Below, piece after piece: positions 20,163 through 32,670 of a stretch of 64,000 nucleotides of DNA. The position numbers and the translations under genes are program-made. The stretch's first letter is position 1; every line of letters starts with the position of its first letter. The notes under the pieces were generated by a model. It made no database searches. It was given only the letters and a program-made list of their open reading frames with translations, and had not been told where the DNA came from. This DNA is from Myotis daubentonii (taxonomy: Eukaryota > Chordata > Mammalia > Chiroptera > Vespertilionidae), in NCBI RefSeq assembly GCF_963259705.1, contig NC_081848.1, forward strand, positions 55,052,895 through 55,116,894. Reading direction: 5' to 3'.

Positions 20163-20376
20163 CGAAGCCGGTTTGGCTCAGTGGATAGAGCGTCGGCCTG
20201 CGGACTGAAAGGTCCCAGGCTTGATTCCGGTCAAGGGCATGTACCTGGGTTGCAGGCACATCCCCAGTAGGAGGTGTGCAGGAGGCAGCTGATCGATGTT
20301 TCTCTCTCATAGATGTTTCTGGCTCTCTATCTCTCTCCCTTCCTCTCTGTAAAAAATCAATAAAATATATTTTTAA
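20163..20376 (+). mobile_element. VES SINE, 16-bp TSD
   Basis: This is a full-length VES copy flanked by the perfect duplication aaaaatgaaggcaggc (20147-20162 and 20377-20392). Confidence 0.95.
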
Positions 20377-20392
20377 AAAAATGAAGGCAGGC

Positions 20393-21500
20393 TTAGTGAG
20401 TCCACACAAGGGATCTAAAATGATTAGGGCATGGTTAGAGACCCAGTCGTCTAGAAAAAGGGAGATTCTAAAGACCATACACAGCCACTTAGAAAGCAGG
20501 GTGGGGGGAGGATCACACTCAGTGATCTAGCTTGAAAGAAATGTGTTCTTTTTGGATACCTTCCATAGGGACCAAGCAAATGGGCAGATTCTACTGTCAT
20601 AATGGAGCAGCTCATAGGAATATGTGTGGGTGTGCATGTGTGTGCCCACACATGTGCCTGTTGAACGCTCACTCTTGTCCCAGACACGTACTAGGTTTGG
20701 AGGGAAGAGTCATCAATGGTGCCCTAGCAAGTGCAGTTCTAAGGGAGGCACTAACCCTAAAGTACAGACAATCTGATTCCTGGAGGGAGAAGAGCCTTGC
20801 CCAAAGTCAAAGCAAAGATTAATTGCACTCCAGCTGGTTAATTGCACTGCCATCGGCCGGTCTGTGACAATCTCCACCTCTCCCAGAATCAGCTGACGAC
20901 TTTAATGATCCCATGTCCCATGCCCGCAATAAGAGTCAAAGGTAGCTCATGTTTTAATAACCCCAAATCCAGGTCTGTGACCGGGATAAAGAAATATCCT
21001 GCCAGCCTTGGATTTTGCAGGAAGCCTGTTCCTGGCTGTGCCCTAATCCACAATCTGTCTACACAGAGTAACTCACAGTCTTACCCTAGCACTTCCTGCA
21101 CCTGTAGAGAGACAGGAAGCAGCAAATCACTCTACCTGGAGCCTCTGGCAGTTACAAGTTCCGAAAGCACCAGGGAGCCCTTTCAATTCCACCTAAAGCA
21201 GTTTACCAGCCTCTATAGAAGCTATGCTACCCTTGAAGAACAGAAAGATTAAGCAAAAATAGCCCAAATGATCCCAGCGGAAGTGGCAGGTTTAAGTGCT
21301 ACCTTCTTAAATGCTAACTTGGTATAATGTGAGCTATTATCACCTTGAATGAGGCATTAGTCACCCTTGCTAAGGAAGTGCTTTTATGGGAAGAGATAAG
21401 GCTGTCAAAAAAGCCAGGAGGAGGCCAAAGGTCAGAGGCAAGAGTGCCTCATTCAAGGAAATAAGAGTGTTTACTTCACAACCACATTCAAACTAAATTA
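20393..21500. other. Unassigned sequence
   Basis: No named repeat or supported gene is seen. A 136-residue open frame at 20842-21252 has no recognisable domain, no start context of note and no splice or poly-A support. Confidence 0.45.
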
Positions 21501-21504
21501 ACAG

Positions 21505-22405
21505 GGATACATACAGATTGCCAACAAACACATGAAAGGATGCTCAATGTCAATAATCATCAGAAAAACGCCAATTAAACCACAATAAGATATCACCTCA
21601 CACCCTCACACCTGTCAGAATGGCTATCATCAATAAATCAATGTGGAGAACAGGGAACCCTCATGCACTGTTGGTGGGAATGCAGATTGGTGCAGCCACT
21701 GTGGAAAGCAGTATGGAGTTACCTCAAAAACTTAAAAATGGAACTGCCTTATGACCCAGCAGTTCCACTTCTGAGAATATATCCAAAGAAACCCAAAACA
21801 ATCATTCAAAGAATATATGCACCCCTTTGTTCACTGTAGTGTTATTTACAATAGCCAAGATTTGGAAGCAGCCCAAGTGCCCATCAGTAGATGGGTGGAT
21901 AAAAAAGCTGTGGTACATTTACACAATGGAATACTACTTGGCCATAAAAAAGGAAAATCTTACCTTTTGCAACAGCATGGATGGACATGGGGACAGTCAG
22001 AGGGACAAATACCATCTGATTTCACTTATATGTGGAATCTAGTGAACAAAATAAACTAACAAAATAGAAACAGACTCAGAGATACAGAGAACAGACTGAC
22101 AGCTGTCAGAGTAGAGAGGGTTTGGGGTCTGGGTGAAAAAGGTGAAGAGAGTAAGAAAAACATAAAAAGAAAAAACTCATAGACACAGAAAACAGTATGA
22201 TGATTACCAGAGGGAAAGAAGAGTGTGAGGAGGTAGAAAAGGGTAAAGGGTGAATAAATGGTGACTGAAGGAGACTTGACTAGGGATAGCAAACACACAA
22301 TACAGATGATATATTATAGAATTTTATAATATAAAATACTGAAACCTATATAATTTTATTAACCAATGTCACCCCAATAAACTCAATAAAAGAGAAAGAA
22401 TACAT
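21505..22405 (+). mobile_element. L1 fragment: end of ORF2 plus 3' UTR
   Basis: The 3' end of ORF2 is clear: translated pieces such as LFTIAKIWKQPKCP and YIYTMEYYLAIKK are typical of the L1 ORF2 C-terminus. The phrases 'cacctgtcagaatggctatc' and 'gcactgttggtgggaatgc' lie upstream. The frame is broken and 5'-truncated, so no active protein is encoded. The 3' UTR ends in the same sequence as the copy at 12.7 kb. Confidence 0.93.
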
Positions 22406-22414
22406 GTCCTCACT

Positions 22415-22930
22415 AATCTGAAATACAAAAAAATATGCACAAAGATGTGCAATACATTATTACTTATAAGGCATTAAAAAACTGGAAACAGCCTTGACCA
22501 GTTTGGCTCAGTGGCTAGAGCATCGGCCTATGGACTGAAGAGTCCCAGGTTCAATTCCAGTCAAGGGCATGTACCTTGGTTGCAGGCACATCCCCAGTAG
22601 GGGGCGTGCAGGAGGCAGCTGATTGATGTTTCTCTCTCATGGATGTTTCTAACTCTCTATCCCTCTCCTTTCCTCTCTGTAAAACATCAATAAAATATTT
22701 AAAACAAAACAAAACAAAACAAAAAAACCTGGAAACAACTTCAGTGTCCAGAAGCAAGGGATTAGTTGGGTAAATTATGGTATACCCATATGACAGAATC
22801 CCAGCTCGTTGATGGTGGGACCTTATGCTGAAGACCACCAGGGCCTGTTCTAATAGATCATCAAAGCATACCACACAGCTTTAAAAATATCTCATGTATG
22901 ATTTCATTTACATGAAATATCCAGAATTTA
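22415..22930 (+). mobile_element. Older L1 fragment split by a VES
   Basis: Phrases such as 'caatacattattacttataa', 'ggaaacaacttcagtgtcca' and 'taaattatggtatacccata' match an old mammalian L1 ORF2 region. A VES (22491-22721) splits it. Its segment 22736-22790 is the likely source of the copy at 19699-19753. Confidence 0.7.
22491..22721 (+). mobile_element. VES SINE with (CAAAA)n tail
   Basis: This is a full-length VES copy with a near-perfect TSD, aaaaaactggaaaca versus aaaaaacctggaaaca. It carries a CTCF-like CCAGTAGGGGGCGT at 22594-22607. Confidence 0.94.
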
Positions 22931-22934
22931 ACTT

Positions 22935-23007
22935 TAAAAAAAGTGTTCTTACTGATTTCAGAGAGGAAGGGAAAGTGAGAGGGAGAGAGATATAGAAACA
23001 AGGCAGG
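22935..23007 (-). mobile_element. 5'-truncated VES SINE
   Basis: Only the 3' part of VES (CTGATTTCAGAGAGGAAGGG on the plus strand) is present, flanked by aatttaactt and agtttaactt. The missing tRNA head makes it a dead-on-arrival short copy. Confidence 0.75.
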
Positions 23008-23103
23008 AGTTTAACTTGTGAGTGAGAAAATATTCTGGAACTAAACAGAGGTGCTGATTGCATGATATTATAAGTGTACTAAATGCCAAAGAACTGTTCA
23101 CTT

Positions 23104-23296
23104 CATTTATTTTTTTAATTGATTTCAAAGAGGAAGGGAGAGGGAGAGAGATAGAAACATCAATGAGGAGAGAGAATCATTGATCCGCTGCCTTCTGCAT
23201 GCCCCATACTGGGGATCATGTGCCCTTACTGGGAATCGAACCATGACTCCTGGTTCATAGGTCGATGCTCAACTACTGAGCCATGCCAGCGGGCCT
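23104..23296 (-). mobile_element. VES SINE, antisense, 12-bp TSD
   Basis: This is a reverse VES copy with a small internal deletion in the middle. It is flanked by aactgttcactt on both sides (23092-23103 and 23297-23308). Confidence 0.94.
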
Positions 23297-23329
23297 AACT
23301 GTTCACTTTAAAATGGTAAATTTTATATT

Positions 23330-24300
23330 ACTTAAGTTTCATGTAAATAAATTATTTTTTTAAATCATGTCTCAAAAGAAAATTTTATGTTATGATACCC
23401 ATTTGTGGGATATTTTTAAGTAAAAAGTGGAAAGAAAGAATGCCTGCATATGCATGCTCCCAAATTGTGGTGAGAGATAATGCTATATGTTTGGAAAAGA
23501 GAGATTGTCAGTGTGTACATACAAATAGACACTAAGAGTGGTTATCACCAAATGGAGAAACAATTAGTACTTTTCCTCTCTGTATTTTCCAAATTTTTGC
23601 AATATGCATTATATCTGTAATAAGAAAAAGAACTATTCAGCAAGCATCAATTATACAGTCTTAGAGAGAGAGTGTATAAGACCTCAATAATATTTTTTTA
23701 AATGCCTCCAAAAATCTAGAAGGAAATATGCTAAGAGCTCAAGTATCTGTACCTTGGGGTGGTAGGATTATGGGTGACTTATTTTCTTCTTTGCTAATTC
23801 CTTAATTACATAGCAGAGGTAAGGACAGAAAAAAAATACTGAAAAGACAAAGCATGAAGGCTCTCACCCAGAAGCACAAACAGTGCCATTGCAAGAATGG
23901 AAGTGTCAAGGTTAGGGGGCTCAAACCAAGAAGCACCCCATCTTTATACTTGATGACCGGCCACCAGCCACAGGGCCCTAGCCTCGTTTCCTCCTGTCTT
24001 CCCAGTCACCACCGTCTGGTTTACTCCCAGTCTCTCTGCAAATGGTGGGAACTGACGGAATTATTAATAAACAGGACAACTGGAAAGACCATGCTAAGCC
24101 CATCTTGTTTGTGCCGGATGACCTCAGGAAACTGAGAAAACACATTGGTAAATGTTTAATAAATTCACGGAGCCAAGAAACGTGTGTGCATGCTTGGGTT
24201 ATCTTTTTCCAGGCTCAGCACCTACGAGGGCGATGCCTGAGGGAGATGCAGGCCAGTAGTGAAAGTGAGTTTGAAAAACTGGACCCAGGGGGACCATAAG
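23330..24300. other. Mixed sequence, possible old L1 remnants
   Basis: The AT-rich part up to about 23700 has a vague resemblance to old L1 3' sequence. From 23850 on it is unique with no supported gene. Confidence 0.35.
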
Positions 24301-26385
24301 TAATCACATCAGGGCTGAATACCCGGGTGGTAACAGAATAAAGTAATGAACCTGAATGGGCTCAGGGAAACCACAGTAGCATTGAGACTACCTTGGTTAG
24401 AAAGGCTCCCGCAACAAAAGGCCCACTCCACTGAAATCTAATCTGTGTTAATTAACGCCCCCGAGGATGAAAACACTGCTCTATCAGTGCGCAGCTCCTG
24501 GCTCCAGCTCTCCCATAAACGTGGCTCCTGGGTGGAGGGGACTGAGGGTTCCCCTGAGAAGCCATGGAGGCCCGCACCCCCATACCTGGCTCACCCCAGG
24601 CCAAACCCAGGAGAAGGAGCCCAGGTGACAATGGTGGATTTTCAGAGCTGAAACCTACTCTCCCCAAGGGACCCACTGATAACCGGAGGATGAGTAATGG
24701 CCAGGACTCCTAGGCACCCCACGACCCAGCCCTCCACTCTCCCACCAGGGCCGAGCGTGTGCACACCCACCCTTCACACTATCCCATGGCTCCACCAACC
24801 GTAACCTTTACGGTGAACTGACCTCTGGATCCACCGTGGGCCATGCCTCCTTTCAGTCCCTGTGGTCCCTTCACTCCTGGACCCTTTTGTCCCGAATGCA
24901 CAGCCCCTGGCAGCCCCCTCCTCTCTCAGCCAGAGCCCTGGAGAAGCAAGCACTGCCCCCAGGTGACTGGCACCCAGAGCAGGAGGCCCGGGCATGCAGG
25001 GCCCGCGCTGGCCCAGGAAACAGGAATGAGACAAGAAGCCGCTAAAGACCTGGATTCCAAACCTCCCTGGATTGACTCAAATATGTCCCGAGGCCGGGGT
25101 GCCAGGGACGGTGAGGTGAGGATCAGGGGGGAGGGCAGGGGAGGGTGGGAGAGGGGACATGCACACCAGCCCGGTAGAAACAAGCCCTGCAGGAGCCCAC
25201 GCAAAGCGGGAGAGCTTCCCTGGGGGTCCCAGGAAGGCTCCCCATGTCCGGGACTGACCCAGGTGAAGTCCCTGGTGCAGCAGGTGCTAACTACAAACGG
25301 GCGATCGCAGGGCCCAGCAGAGAAAGGAACCCACACCCTAAGGTGACACTCCACCCCCGGCCCCTGCTCAGCCACAGGAGAAGCGCTTAAATAATACATA
25401 ACAACAACAACTACTGTGTAACGGCTACACCCCGGGCCCAGACCTCCCAATGCCTCAGCAGGAACACCTGCCAAGAGGGACTTTCACCCCCAACCTACAG
25501 ATGGAGGCACTGAGGCCCACAGGGGGCTGGCCCCCGGCAGGAAGGAGCTCTCACTCCAGTTACCCATCAGCTCCTCAAACCCGTCCTCAAACTTCTGGCT
25601 TCCTCTCATCACCTCATCCCCACCCCTCGCCCGCGTCTCCAGTCTGTCCTCACGACCCAGCCAGCAGCACCCCCGTGCCCCTCCAGAAAGCCCACTCATG
25701 GCGGTGCCCTTGGTCTCTGGCTGAAGCTTTTTCCTCCTCACTTTCTGGCTACAGCTTTTTCCAAACCTAGAACAAAAAGCCCTCAAGTTTTAGAAAAATC
25801 AGCTCATTCGGCAAGTTTCCTCAGTGAGGTTCCCAAGCCCCACGCCAACTCCTCTGCCACTCACCAGGATGACCGAGGCGCCCGAAAGAGGTGGCAGAAT
25901 CTCAGCTACTCAGCCAGGAAGGGCTGCGGTAAGTCCCCCAGCTCCCGGCGCTGATCCCAATGCCAGGCTCCACACAGCTCATCGAGGACAAGTCTCAGAG
26001 GGAAAGAGCGCCCGCTTCTCACACCTGCCCTGGCCCCTCTAAGGCCTGACCCACCCCCGGCTTCCCTCGGCCAAGAGCTCCGGAGAGTTTACAGTTACGG
26101 GCGACAGGCAACCGGAGAAGTGGCCCAGAAAAGAGGCCCTCGGCCCTGCACCCGCCCCTGGCCACGCCCGAAGGGGCATCCTAGCTGTCAGTGTCCCCCG
26201 GGCAGGACTGAAGGACCCTCCTCACCCATCTCTGCCCCCAGCATCTTTCCCAGAAAGACACATGTTGTTTCAACCTTGGCCTTCACACCTACCCTGGCAT
26301 CATCAAAGCTGAAGGTAGGGTTTTGGCAGAGCTAGGAGTAAAGAAGGTCATGGCTGCCCCACATACCCTTTTGGAAGAGGGTGGG
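24300..26385. other. GC-rich unassigned block
   Basis: This is GC-rich sequence with several long but unsupported open frames on both strands. CpG density does not look high enough for a clear CpG island. A strong donor sequence GCG|GTAAGT at about 25930 follows a short ATG-initiated frame (from 25869). I cannot show that it is used. Confidence 0.4.
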
Positions 26386-26606
26386 TTTTTTAAAAAATAT
26401 ATTTTATTGATTTTTTACCGAGAGGAAGGGAGAGGGATAGAGAGTTGGAAACATCGATGAGAGAGAAACATCGATCAGCTGCCTCCTGCACACCCGCCTC
26501 TGGGGATGTGCCCGCAACCAAGGTACATGCCCTTGACCGGAATCGAACCCGGGACCCTTCAGTCCGCAAGCCGGTGCTCTATCCACTGAGCCAAACCAGT
26601 TAGGGC
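26386..26606 (-). mobile_element. VES SINE, antisense
   Basis: This reverse VES copy is close to consensus (gaatcgaacccgggaccc, gctctatccactgagcca). A clean TSD was not resolved. Confidence 0.93.
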
Positions 26607-26639
26607 AAGGCCAAGGATTTTTGAGTCAGATGGTCCTAA

Positions 26640-26830
26640 GATCAAATTGAGGTTCTGCCACGAACTAGCTATTTAACTTGGCCACGTCGTTCACCTCTCT
26701 GAGCCTCCATTTTCTCACCCGTAAATTGGGAGCAGTGATACCCAACTCCTTGGCTGTTACGAGATCCTGGGAGTGAAGCACCAACTGAAGGGTTGCACAA
26801 AGTAGGTGCCTGATAAATACGTCCGTGGTA
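26640..26830 (+). mobile_element. MIR SINE
   Basis: Landmarks are 'ttgaggttctgccacgaac', 'cctctctgagcctccatttt' and 'gtaggtgcctgataaata'. Confidence 0.85.
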
Positions 26831-27069
26831 GACTTGACCGAAATGCACCAGACGGAAAACAGGAGCCTGTGTGCCAAAGTAGAGTGACACCGCCCGTGTC
26901 CAGAAGGAAAGTGAGTGGGGGGACAGTGGGGAAACCCTTATTCTGTCCTTTGTCCCAAAGCAGGAGGCAGGGGAAGGAGCAGCAGGGCCCTGAGTCCCGA
27001 CACTGTGCCTCCGGTGAGCAGACAGCCCCGTGGCCTTGGCAGAAATGGCTGCCTTGCATGGTCGCTAGC

Positions 27070-27250
27070 TGCACAGGCCCTGCACACAGACTTCTGGGCT
27101 CAAATCCCATTTTTGCCTCTTGCTGGCGGTGTGACCCTGGGCAAGGTACTTACCCTAGGTTTTCTCACTCTAACAGGGCGTGACTACAATACCCACCCCA
27201 CACTGTTGTTGTGAGACTGTCTGCATAAAAACCCTTGGAGACAGGCCCTG
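27070..27250 (+). mobile_element. MIR SINE
   Basis: Landmarks are 'gggctcaaatcccattttt', 'ggtgtgaccctgggcaagg' and 'gttgttgtgagactgtc'. Confidence 0.87.
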
Positions 27251-28445
27251 TGGTCTGATCGTCTCCAGGCAACAGTTAGTCACTAAAACAACCGTCAGTC
27301 CCGTCTCCTGCAAGCTCAAGTTCGGCCATGGGAACAGCCACCTGGATGCGGCCCTTGGGCAGCCTCCCTTGAACCTGTGTTTCTGAGATTCTCTCTCATA
27401 CACCCTGGTCTGCTCAGCACCCAGGAGCAACCAGAAAACCCACAGTGCCTGAGATACGGGGGTTGGCCACGGGAGCCTTGGGAACCAGGTAGCACTGAGC
27501 CGGGTTCTGAGTTAAAGCCCCCTCCCCTGGAACATCAAGGTCTGAACAGGCATTTGGGGAAATGGGGTGATGAGGAGCAGGGGCAGCCACGATGACCCCT
27601 CTGGGCTTCAGCCGCCGCATCTGCAGAACAGGTGGCCTTCACTCCCCATCGCAGGGAGCGTGCATCGTGAAAGACAGGCCTTTACACAGTCTCCGGGGGG
27701 TGAGTGACACCCGCCCAGTGCAGCTCCAGTACTGGGACAGGCGGTGGCAAAACAGGAAAGCAGAGAAGCAAACACGTGACCACGCAGCCATACTTGGTCT
27801 TTTCCAGATTTCAGCATCTTTTATTTTTAGAGGTACGTGTTCCAATTTGGTTGAAGTATCTTCGGGTTCTGTGTCCCTTGCTTTATTTTAGGACATTTTT
27901 CTTCTTTTTGGTGGTGGGGTAGGAGCTAGATACAGCTTCTCTTGTCCACCTCTGAATTCTAAGCCCTAAAAATAATTCCACAGAAACCTGCCTGCCCTAC
28001 TTCATGACTCCAACTCTCAGAGAAAAACTCTTACCTGCTTCTAAAAACTAGAGAGTTCTGACAATGGAGCGCCGGGAGGTGTGTCCTCGATCACAGGGTG
28101 CTGGGCTGCAGTACCAAAGCTGTCATCAGCTGACTGGGGAGAGGGGACAAGAAGGGGACAAATGGCCCTACTTCACGGCCTAAATCTTGATGACCATTCC
28201 CCTGGGGAGGCCTGGAGAGCTATTTGTACAGCCAGTCAGAATGGCCAGGGTGTGGCCACAGGTGCCCCATTCTAGCAGCCCTAATACCTGGCACAGGTGC
28301 CCAGGGATAGGGATAGTCTGGCATCTGATCGGCAATTGCACCACATTCAGACAAAAGAATTAACCTCCCTCCACCCCAGCCCCAGCCTCCTCCCCTTGTT
28401 TCCTCCTTTTTCTTAAAAAAAAGGGAGGGGTCCTTTTTTTGTTGT
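27250..28445. other. Unassigned sequence
   Basis: No recognised gene or repeat is seen. An A-run/C-rich strand asymmetry near 28360-28440 is the only visible compositional feature. Confidence 0.5.
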
Positions 28446-28449
28446 ATCC

Positions 28450-28880
28450 TCAATGTTGTAATCTTCACCACTATCTATTTCTAAAACGTTTTCATTACCC
28501 CACAGAAACACTATGACCATTAGTTAGCAATGATTCTTCATTCCCTCCACCTCCCAGATCCTGGCAACTTCTACTCTTTCTGTTTCTTTATATTTGACTA
28601 TTTCAGGTACCTAAAATAAGTGAAATCATACAATATTTGTCCTTTTCTGTCCGGCTTATTTCACTTAGTATAATGTCTTTGAGGTTCATCTATGTTCTAG
28701 CATGTATCAGAATTCCATTCTATTTCACAAGCAAACAATATTCCATTGTATGTACGTGCCACATTTTACTTATCCATTCACCTGTTGATGGGCTCTTGAG
28801 TTAGTTCTACTCTTGAATAATGCTGCAATGACCATTGGTAGACAAGGATCTGTTCGAGTCCCTGCTTTCAAGTCCTTTGG
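28450..28880 (-). mobile_element. L1 fragment, antisense
   Basis: The antisense L1 order is clear: 'aagtgaaatcatacaatatt', 'tccattgtatgtacgtgcc', 'cacctgttgatgggctct', 'ataatgctgcaatgacc' and 'gttcgagtccctgctttca'. Confidence 0.88.
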
Positions 28881-29057
28881 GTCTACAGCTCGCACCTACT
28901 TCATAGGGCAGCTATGCGAGGCAATAGACATAAAGCGCTAGTGCAATGTCAGCCCGGCAAGGTCTTCTAATAAAACAGGGAGGAGCGAGGGCACACAAGA
29001 GGCCAGGGAAGGAGAACTCCAATGGAGCTGGGAGAGTGAGGACAGACTCAGGGGAAG

Positions 29058-29060
<3 letters not shown>

Positions 29061-29100
<40 letters not shown>
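29061..29100. repeat. (GT)n microsatellite
   Basis: An uninterrupted run of 20 GT units. Confidence 0.98.
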
Positions 29101-29103
<3 letters not shown>

Positions 29104-32100
29104 ACCCCATATGTTCCACAACCATCCACTGAGCAACCACCAGTGTCAGGGACCTTGAGAGACATAGGTACAAGCCAGGCAGAGTCCACTCTCTGGGCTC
29201 ATTTCCCCTTTCACTGCCACCAGGGCACCAGAGAGCTCGCGCCAGGCACGGGGACGCCTGGAGTCACCAGCCAGAGTGTGAAAGTGAAACTGGGAGCCTC
29301 AGCTGCAGGAGGCCTGAGATCCAGGGCCTCTGACAAAAGGCCCCGATCTCCTGCAGTAACACACACCACTCGGAATCCAAGAGGAGCCTTTGTTTCGGTT
29401 TCCCTAAATTTTCCATTCAGAGATTTTTTTTTTAAACCTCTCTTCTTTCCCAAAGCAAACTGCCAAAGGACTTTGTCATCTCAGATACTGAGGCAGAAGC
29501 CACACCCTGCTCTAATCCTGGGTCACCCATGCCCCTGATGGGCCATGTGGATTTTACAGCTGTCATGTGCCAGCAGCAGCTTCCTGTGTTCCTGTCTCTG
29601 CCTCGGCCACTTTCACTGGGCCCTCCACGGTGGGAAGAGCAGCCCCGGCAATGTGGCTTCCCAAAGCGGCTCATCTACAAATAGGCTGCTCAGTAACTGC
29701 TTTTCAGGGACAGGGAGCCCAGCACCGGGGGCTCCTGGAAAGGCCAAAATACAGGGCACCGAAGCCCCCCGTCAGCACAAAATCGCTTATTCCAACAGGA
29801 ACACTGAAATCATTTCAGGACACGCATGCTCCCAGTGTCCTATTTTTTAAATTCCGACCTTGTTTTTTAAACTGGCTGTTAAACTTCAGCTCAGCAACTC
29901 ACCGGCTACATTATTAACTGGCGCACACTTCTATGGCTTTGCTAGTTAAGGTTTAGAAAAGAACATTCCCATTAAAATATCATTTCTGCAGCAACCCCCA
30001 GAACAGCCCAGAGAGCATTTCATTAGGGCAAACCTCGACTAGCACTCCCCGCTCTCCTCCAGTCCCCACATAAGGATTTTCCTACCTCGGACTCCATGCT
30101 CCTGGAGCAGAGATAGGGAAAACTGGGACAACTCACGTCCACGCCTGGCCTGTAGCTGAGGTCTGGGCAGAGCTGATCAAGGACGAGCACTCCAGGCACA
30201 CTCAACACAGGACTCCCCACCCGGCTGGGACGGGGGAGGGAGCTGCCCCTTACAAGCCACAGCATGGACACAAGTCCCCTCCTCTCCGGGAGTCCAGGAC
30301 CCCACTGGACCCTGACTCCAGGAGAGAGCAGCCCGCCAGCTCTCTCACTCCTGCCTCGCCACCTCCACTAGCTCCCCTTCTCCAAGGAGAAATGGTCTAC
30401 AAACCCAGCTCCTCCGGTGTGAGAGGCCAGGAGCCCAGAACAGACCCAGCATTTGTCTTGTGCCCCCCAGTACTAGAGTGACTTGGGCACCCCCATTAGA
30501 CACGCAGACTGGCCAGCTTGCTGCCTCAAACATCTGTCTCCTCAGCCGCCAACTGCAGCCTTGGAGTCTAGACCCTTCTTTGGACTACTGCCCCAAAAGA
30601 GGGGCTCATCTAAACATGAGGAAGCCACTCCCTGTCTAACCAAATACCTCCTTTTGGGTGGAATGGAGGCTCAGGGCATGCAGGAAAGGGGAAAGAAATA
30701 ATGCAGACAAGGAGGGCGGGGGAGGGAGCAAGAGGACAAGCAGACAGAACTCCATTCTGCCCAAACCAAAACTGAAACTCCAACAGGGGCTTGTGCAGGC
30801 AGAGGGAACAGAGAGCTACCAGGCTCTACCGACAGGAAGTCGTCTGGATGTCAAAAGGGACAGGCTGCTGACATATGGAGTGCTTTGGCAAACCCACGTG
30901 GAGGTGAGGAGGCCCTAGGCACACACCATGCTCATCAGCAGAGAGACCCACCTCCCTCTCTTCCCAGACAACCACCAGGGAAACTGCAGCTGGACAGAAA
31001 GACACACACACAGCACACACACAGCTTCATCAGACCCACGGGGCCACATGGAAAAGGCCACTCTCCAGCCTCCTTCCTGCCCAACTCACAGGTGAGCCAG
31101 TGCCTACACAGACCTCCTCCCGCCATCGTCCGTGGACTCAGGGCCTTCCAGGGCAAGGCTCCCCCCACTGCCCTCTGTTCTCCAGGGGTCCTCCGGCTGC
31201 CGCTGTCCAACTCTGCCTCTGCCAGGCCATCTGGGGTGCTGTGCCCTGTGCTGCGTCAGATCAGTGCAACATACTGCCAGGACGGCTGCCCGCCCACCGG
31301 CCCCCTCTGAAGGGCTGCTTTGTGTTTCTTGCTTGCAAAGGAAGAAAACTGTTTTTGCAGCTGAACAACACAGTTTGGAGCCTTCAATCGCACAATGGAC
31401 GCCAAAAGCCACCAGCACTCGAATGCCACACCCCACTACCCAGAATGCCTGCATGCAGAGGCTGGCAACATCGACCTGCCTCAACAAGGCTCACAGGGAC
31501 GTCGATCCCCTGTGGCCACCCTACACCACCACAGACTTCTCTGGGAGCTGCTGGTGCCTCACAGCCTCTGGAAATAGACCTACTGTTTTCTCTAGTATAC
31601 CTTCCACACCCACACATGCCAAGAACTTCTTAGGGTCTAACCTGGATCCTTCCTGCTTCAACTTAGTCCAGCTGGGGCCTCCGTACACAAGCAGACTACT
31701 TGATGCCATTCCTGGTGACCTTCGACATACCATGAACCCAGAAGGCTGGCTTCACAGGTCACGAAAAGAAAACTGTAGAGTTTGGGGGGACAGGGGAGGT
31801 GGGAGAAGATTCAGACTTTTCTGATGCCGGTGATTACCTGGAGCTACCTGACTCCCTCTTCTCTCCCCGCATCACTAACTGTCAATCACATCTATCACCC
31901 GACTGCAGAGTGCACTGATATGGGAAGGAGACAGATCAGGATGCCAGATGACAGAATGAGGGCTAAAGCATCTCACAGGCTGATTCTCTGGACTCAATAC
32001 AGCCAATATGAACTCTAACAGGAATAGGCTTAAGGACCTAAATTTGAGTCCAAAATCTCCCAGCAGAGGTAGCACAAGAGGGGAGAGAGGCTGAGCAGCA

Positions 32101-32295
32101 GCCCTTGATGTACTATGATAACCTGTTAATAAGGGACATATTTTGGTTGTAGGTTACATTAATAAAAGTATAATGTTAAGAAAAAGAGAAATGATGAGCT
32201 GTCTACACACCACCTGACACAGTGTTCAATGCTACACATCACAATACAATGGGCACACAGAGTTGACACACATCCCTTCATTGAAGAAAGCCATA
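29101..32295. other. Unassigned sequence
   Basis: About 3 kb without a recognised repeat or gene. Several open frames of 100-230 residues cross 30.9-31.8 kb in overlapping registers on both strands, which argues for chance openness in GC-rich DNA rather than a coding exon. Confidence 0.45.
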
Positions 32296-32299
32296 CCTC

Positions 32300-32600
32300 C
32301 CCATAGGGTCATGTTGCAGCTGTCAGTGACCATGCCCCGCCCCCATGATCTGAGCAGGGCCAATCAGAATATTCTATAAGAAATGATATGCAGATCCTGA
32401 GAGAATGAGCATCTCTCTTCCTGGCAAGAGGCTACTGGCCAAACGGGAAGAAGAGAGAACAAAGCCCTCAAAACGCCTGGTGAGCACTGGGGTCCGACAG
32501 TACCAAGGCCAGGTCAGATCTACCCTTGAAGTTCCCAGTGACTGGAGTCAACATATTTCTTTCTCTGTTTAAGCTAGTTTCCATATGATTAGCTCACATT
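32300..32600 (+). mobile_element. Possible MaLR/MLT1-type LTR fragment
   Basis: The phrases 'gggccaatcagaatattct' and 'ctctgtttaagctagtttcc' resemble ERVL-MaLR LTR sequence. There are no clear ends, so confidence is low. Confidence 0.3.
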
Positions 32601-32624
32601 TAACAGCAGCATTTTATTTTTATT

Positions 32625-32670
32625 TTAAATACTTATGTTTTTATTGATTTCAGTAGGAGGAAGGGAGGGG
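32625..32670 (-). mobile_element. VES SINE tail remnant
   Basis: Only the 3' part of an antisense VES is present (tttattgatttcag followed by aggaagggagggg). Confidence 0.55.

Noticed and set aside
21817..22059. Open frame with an L1 ORF2-like C-terminus as an active gene
   Set aside because: It is a short broken remnant of a 5'-truncated L1.
24300..26385. A CpG island promoter in the GC-rich block
   Set aside because: The block is GC-rich, but CpG dinucleotides are not dense enough by eye, and no consistent first exon was found.
31100..31824. Overlapping open frames of 140-230 residues near 31 kb
   Set aside because: Several registers and both strands are open at once in GC-rich DNA. No domain, start context or splice signals single out one of them.
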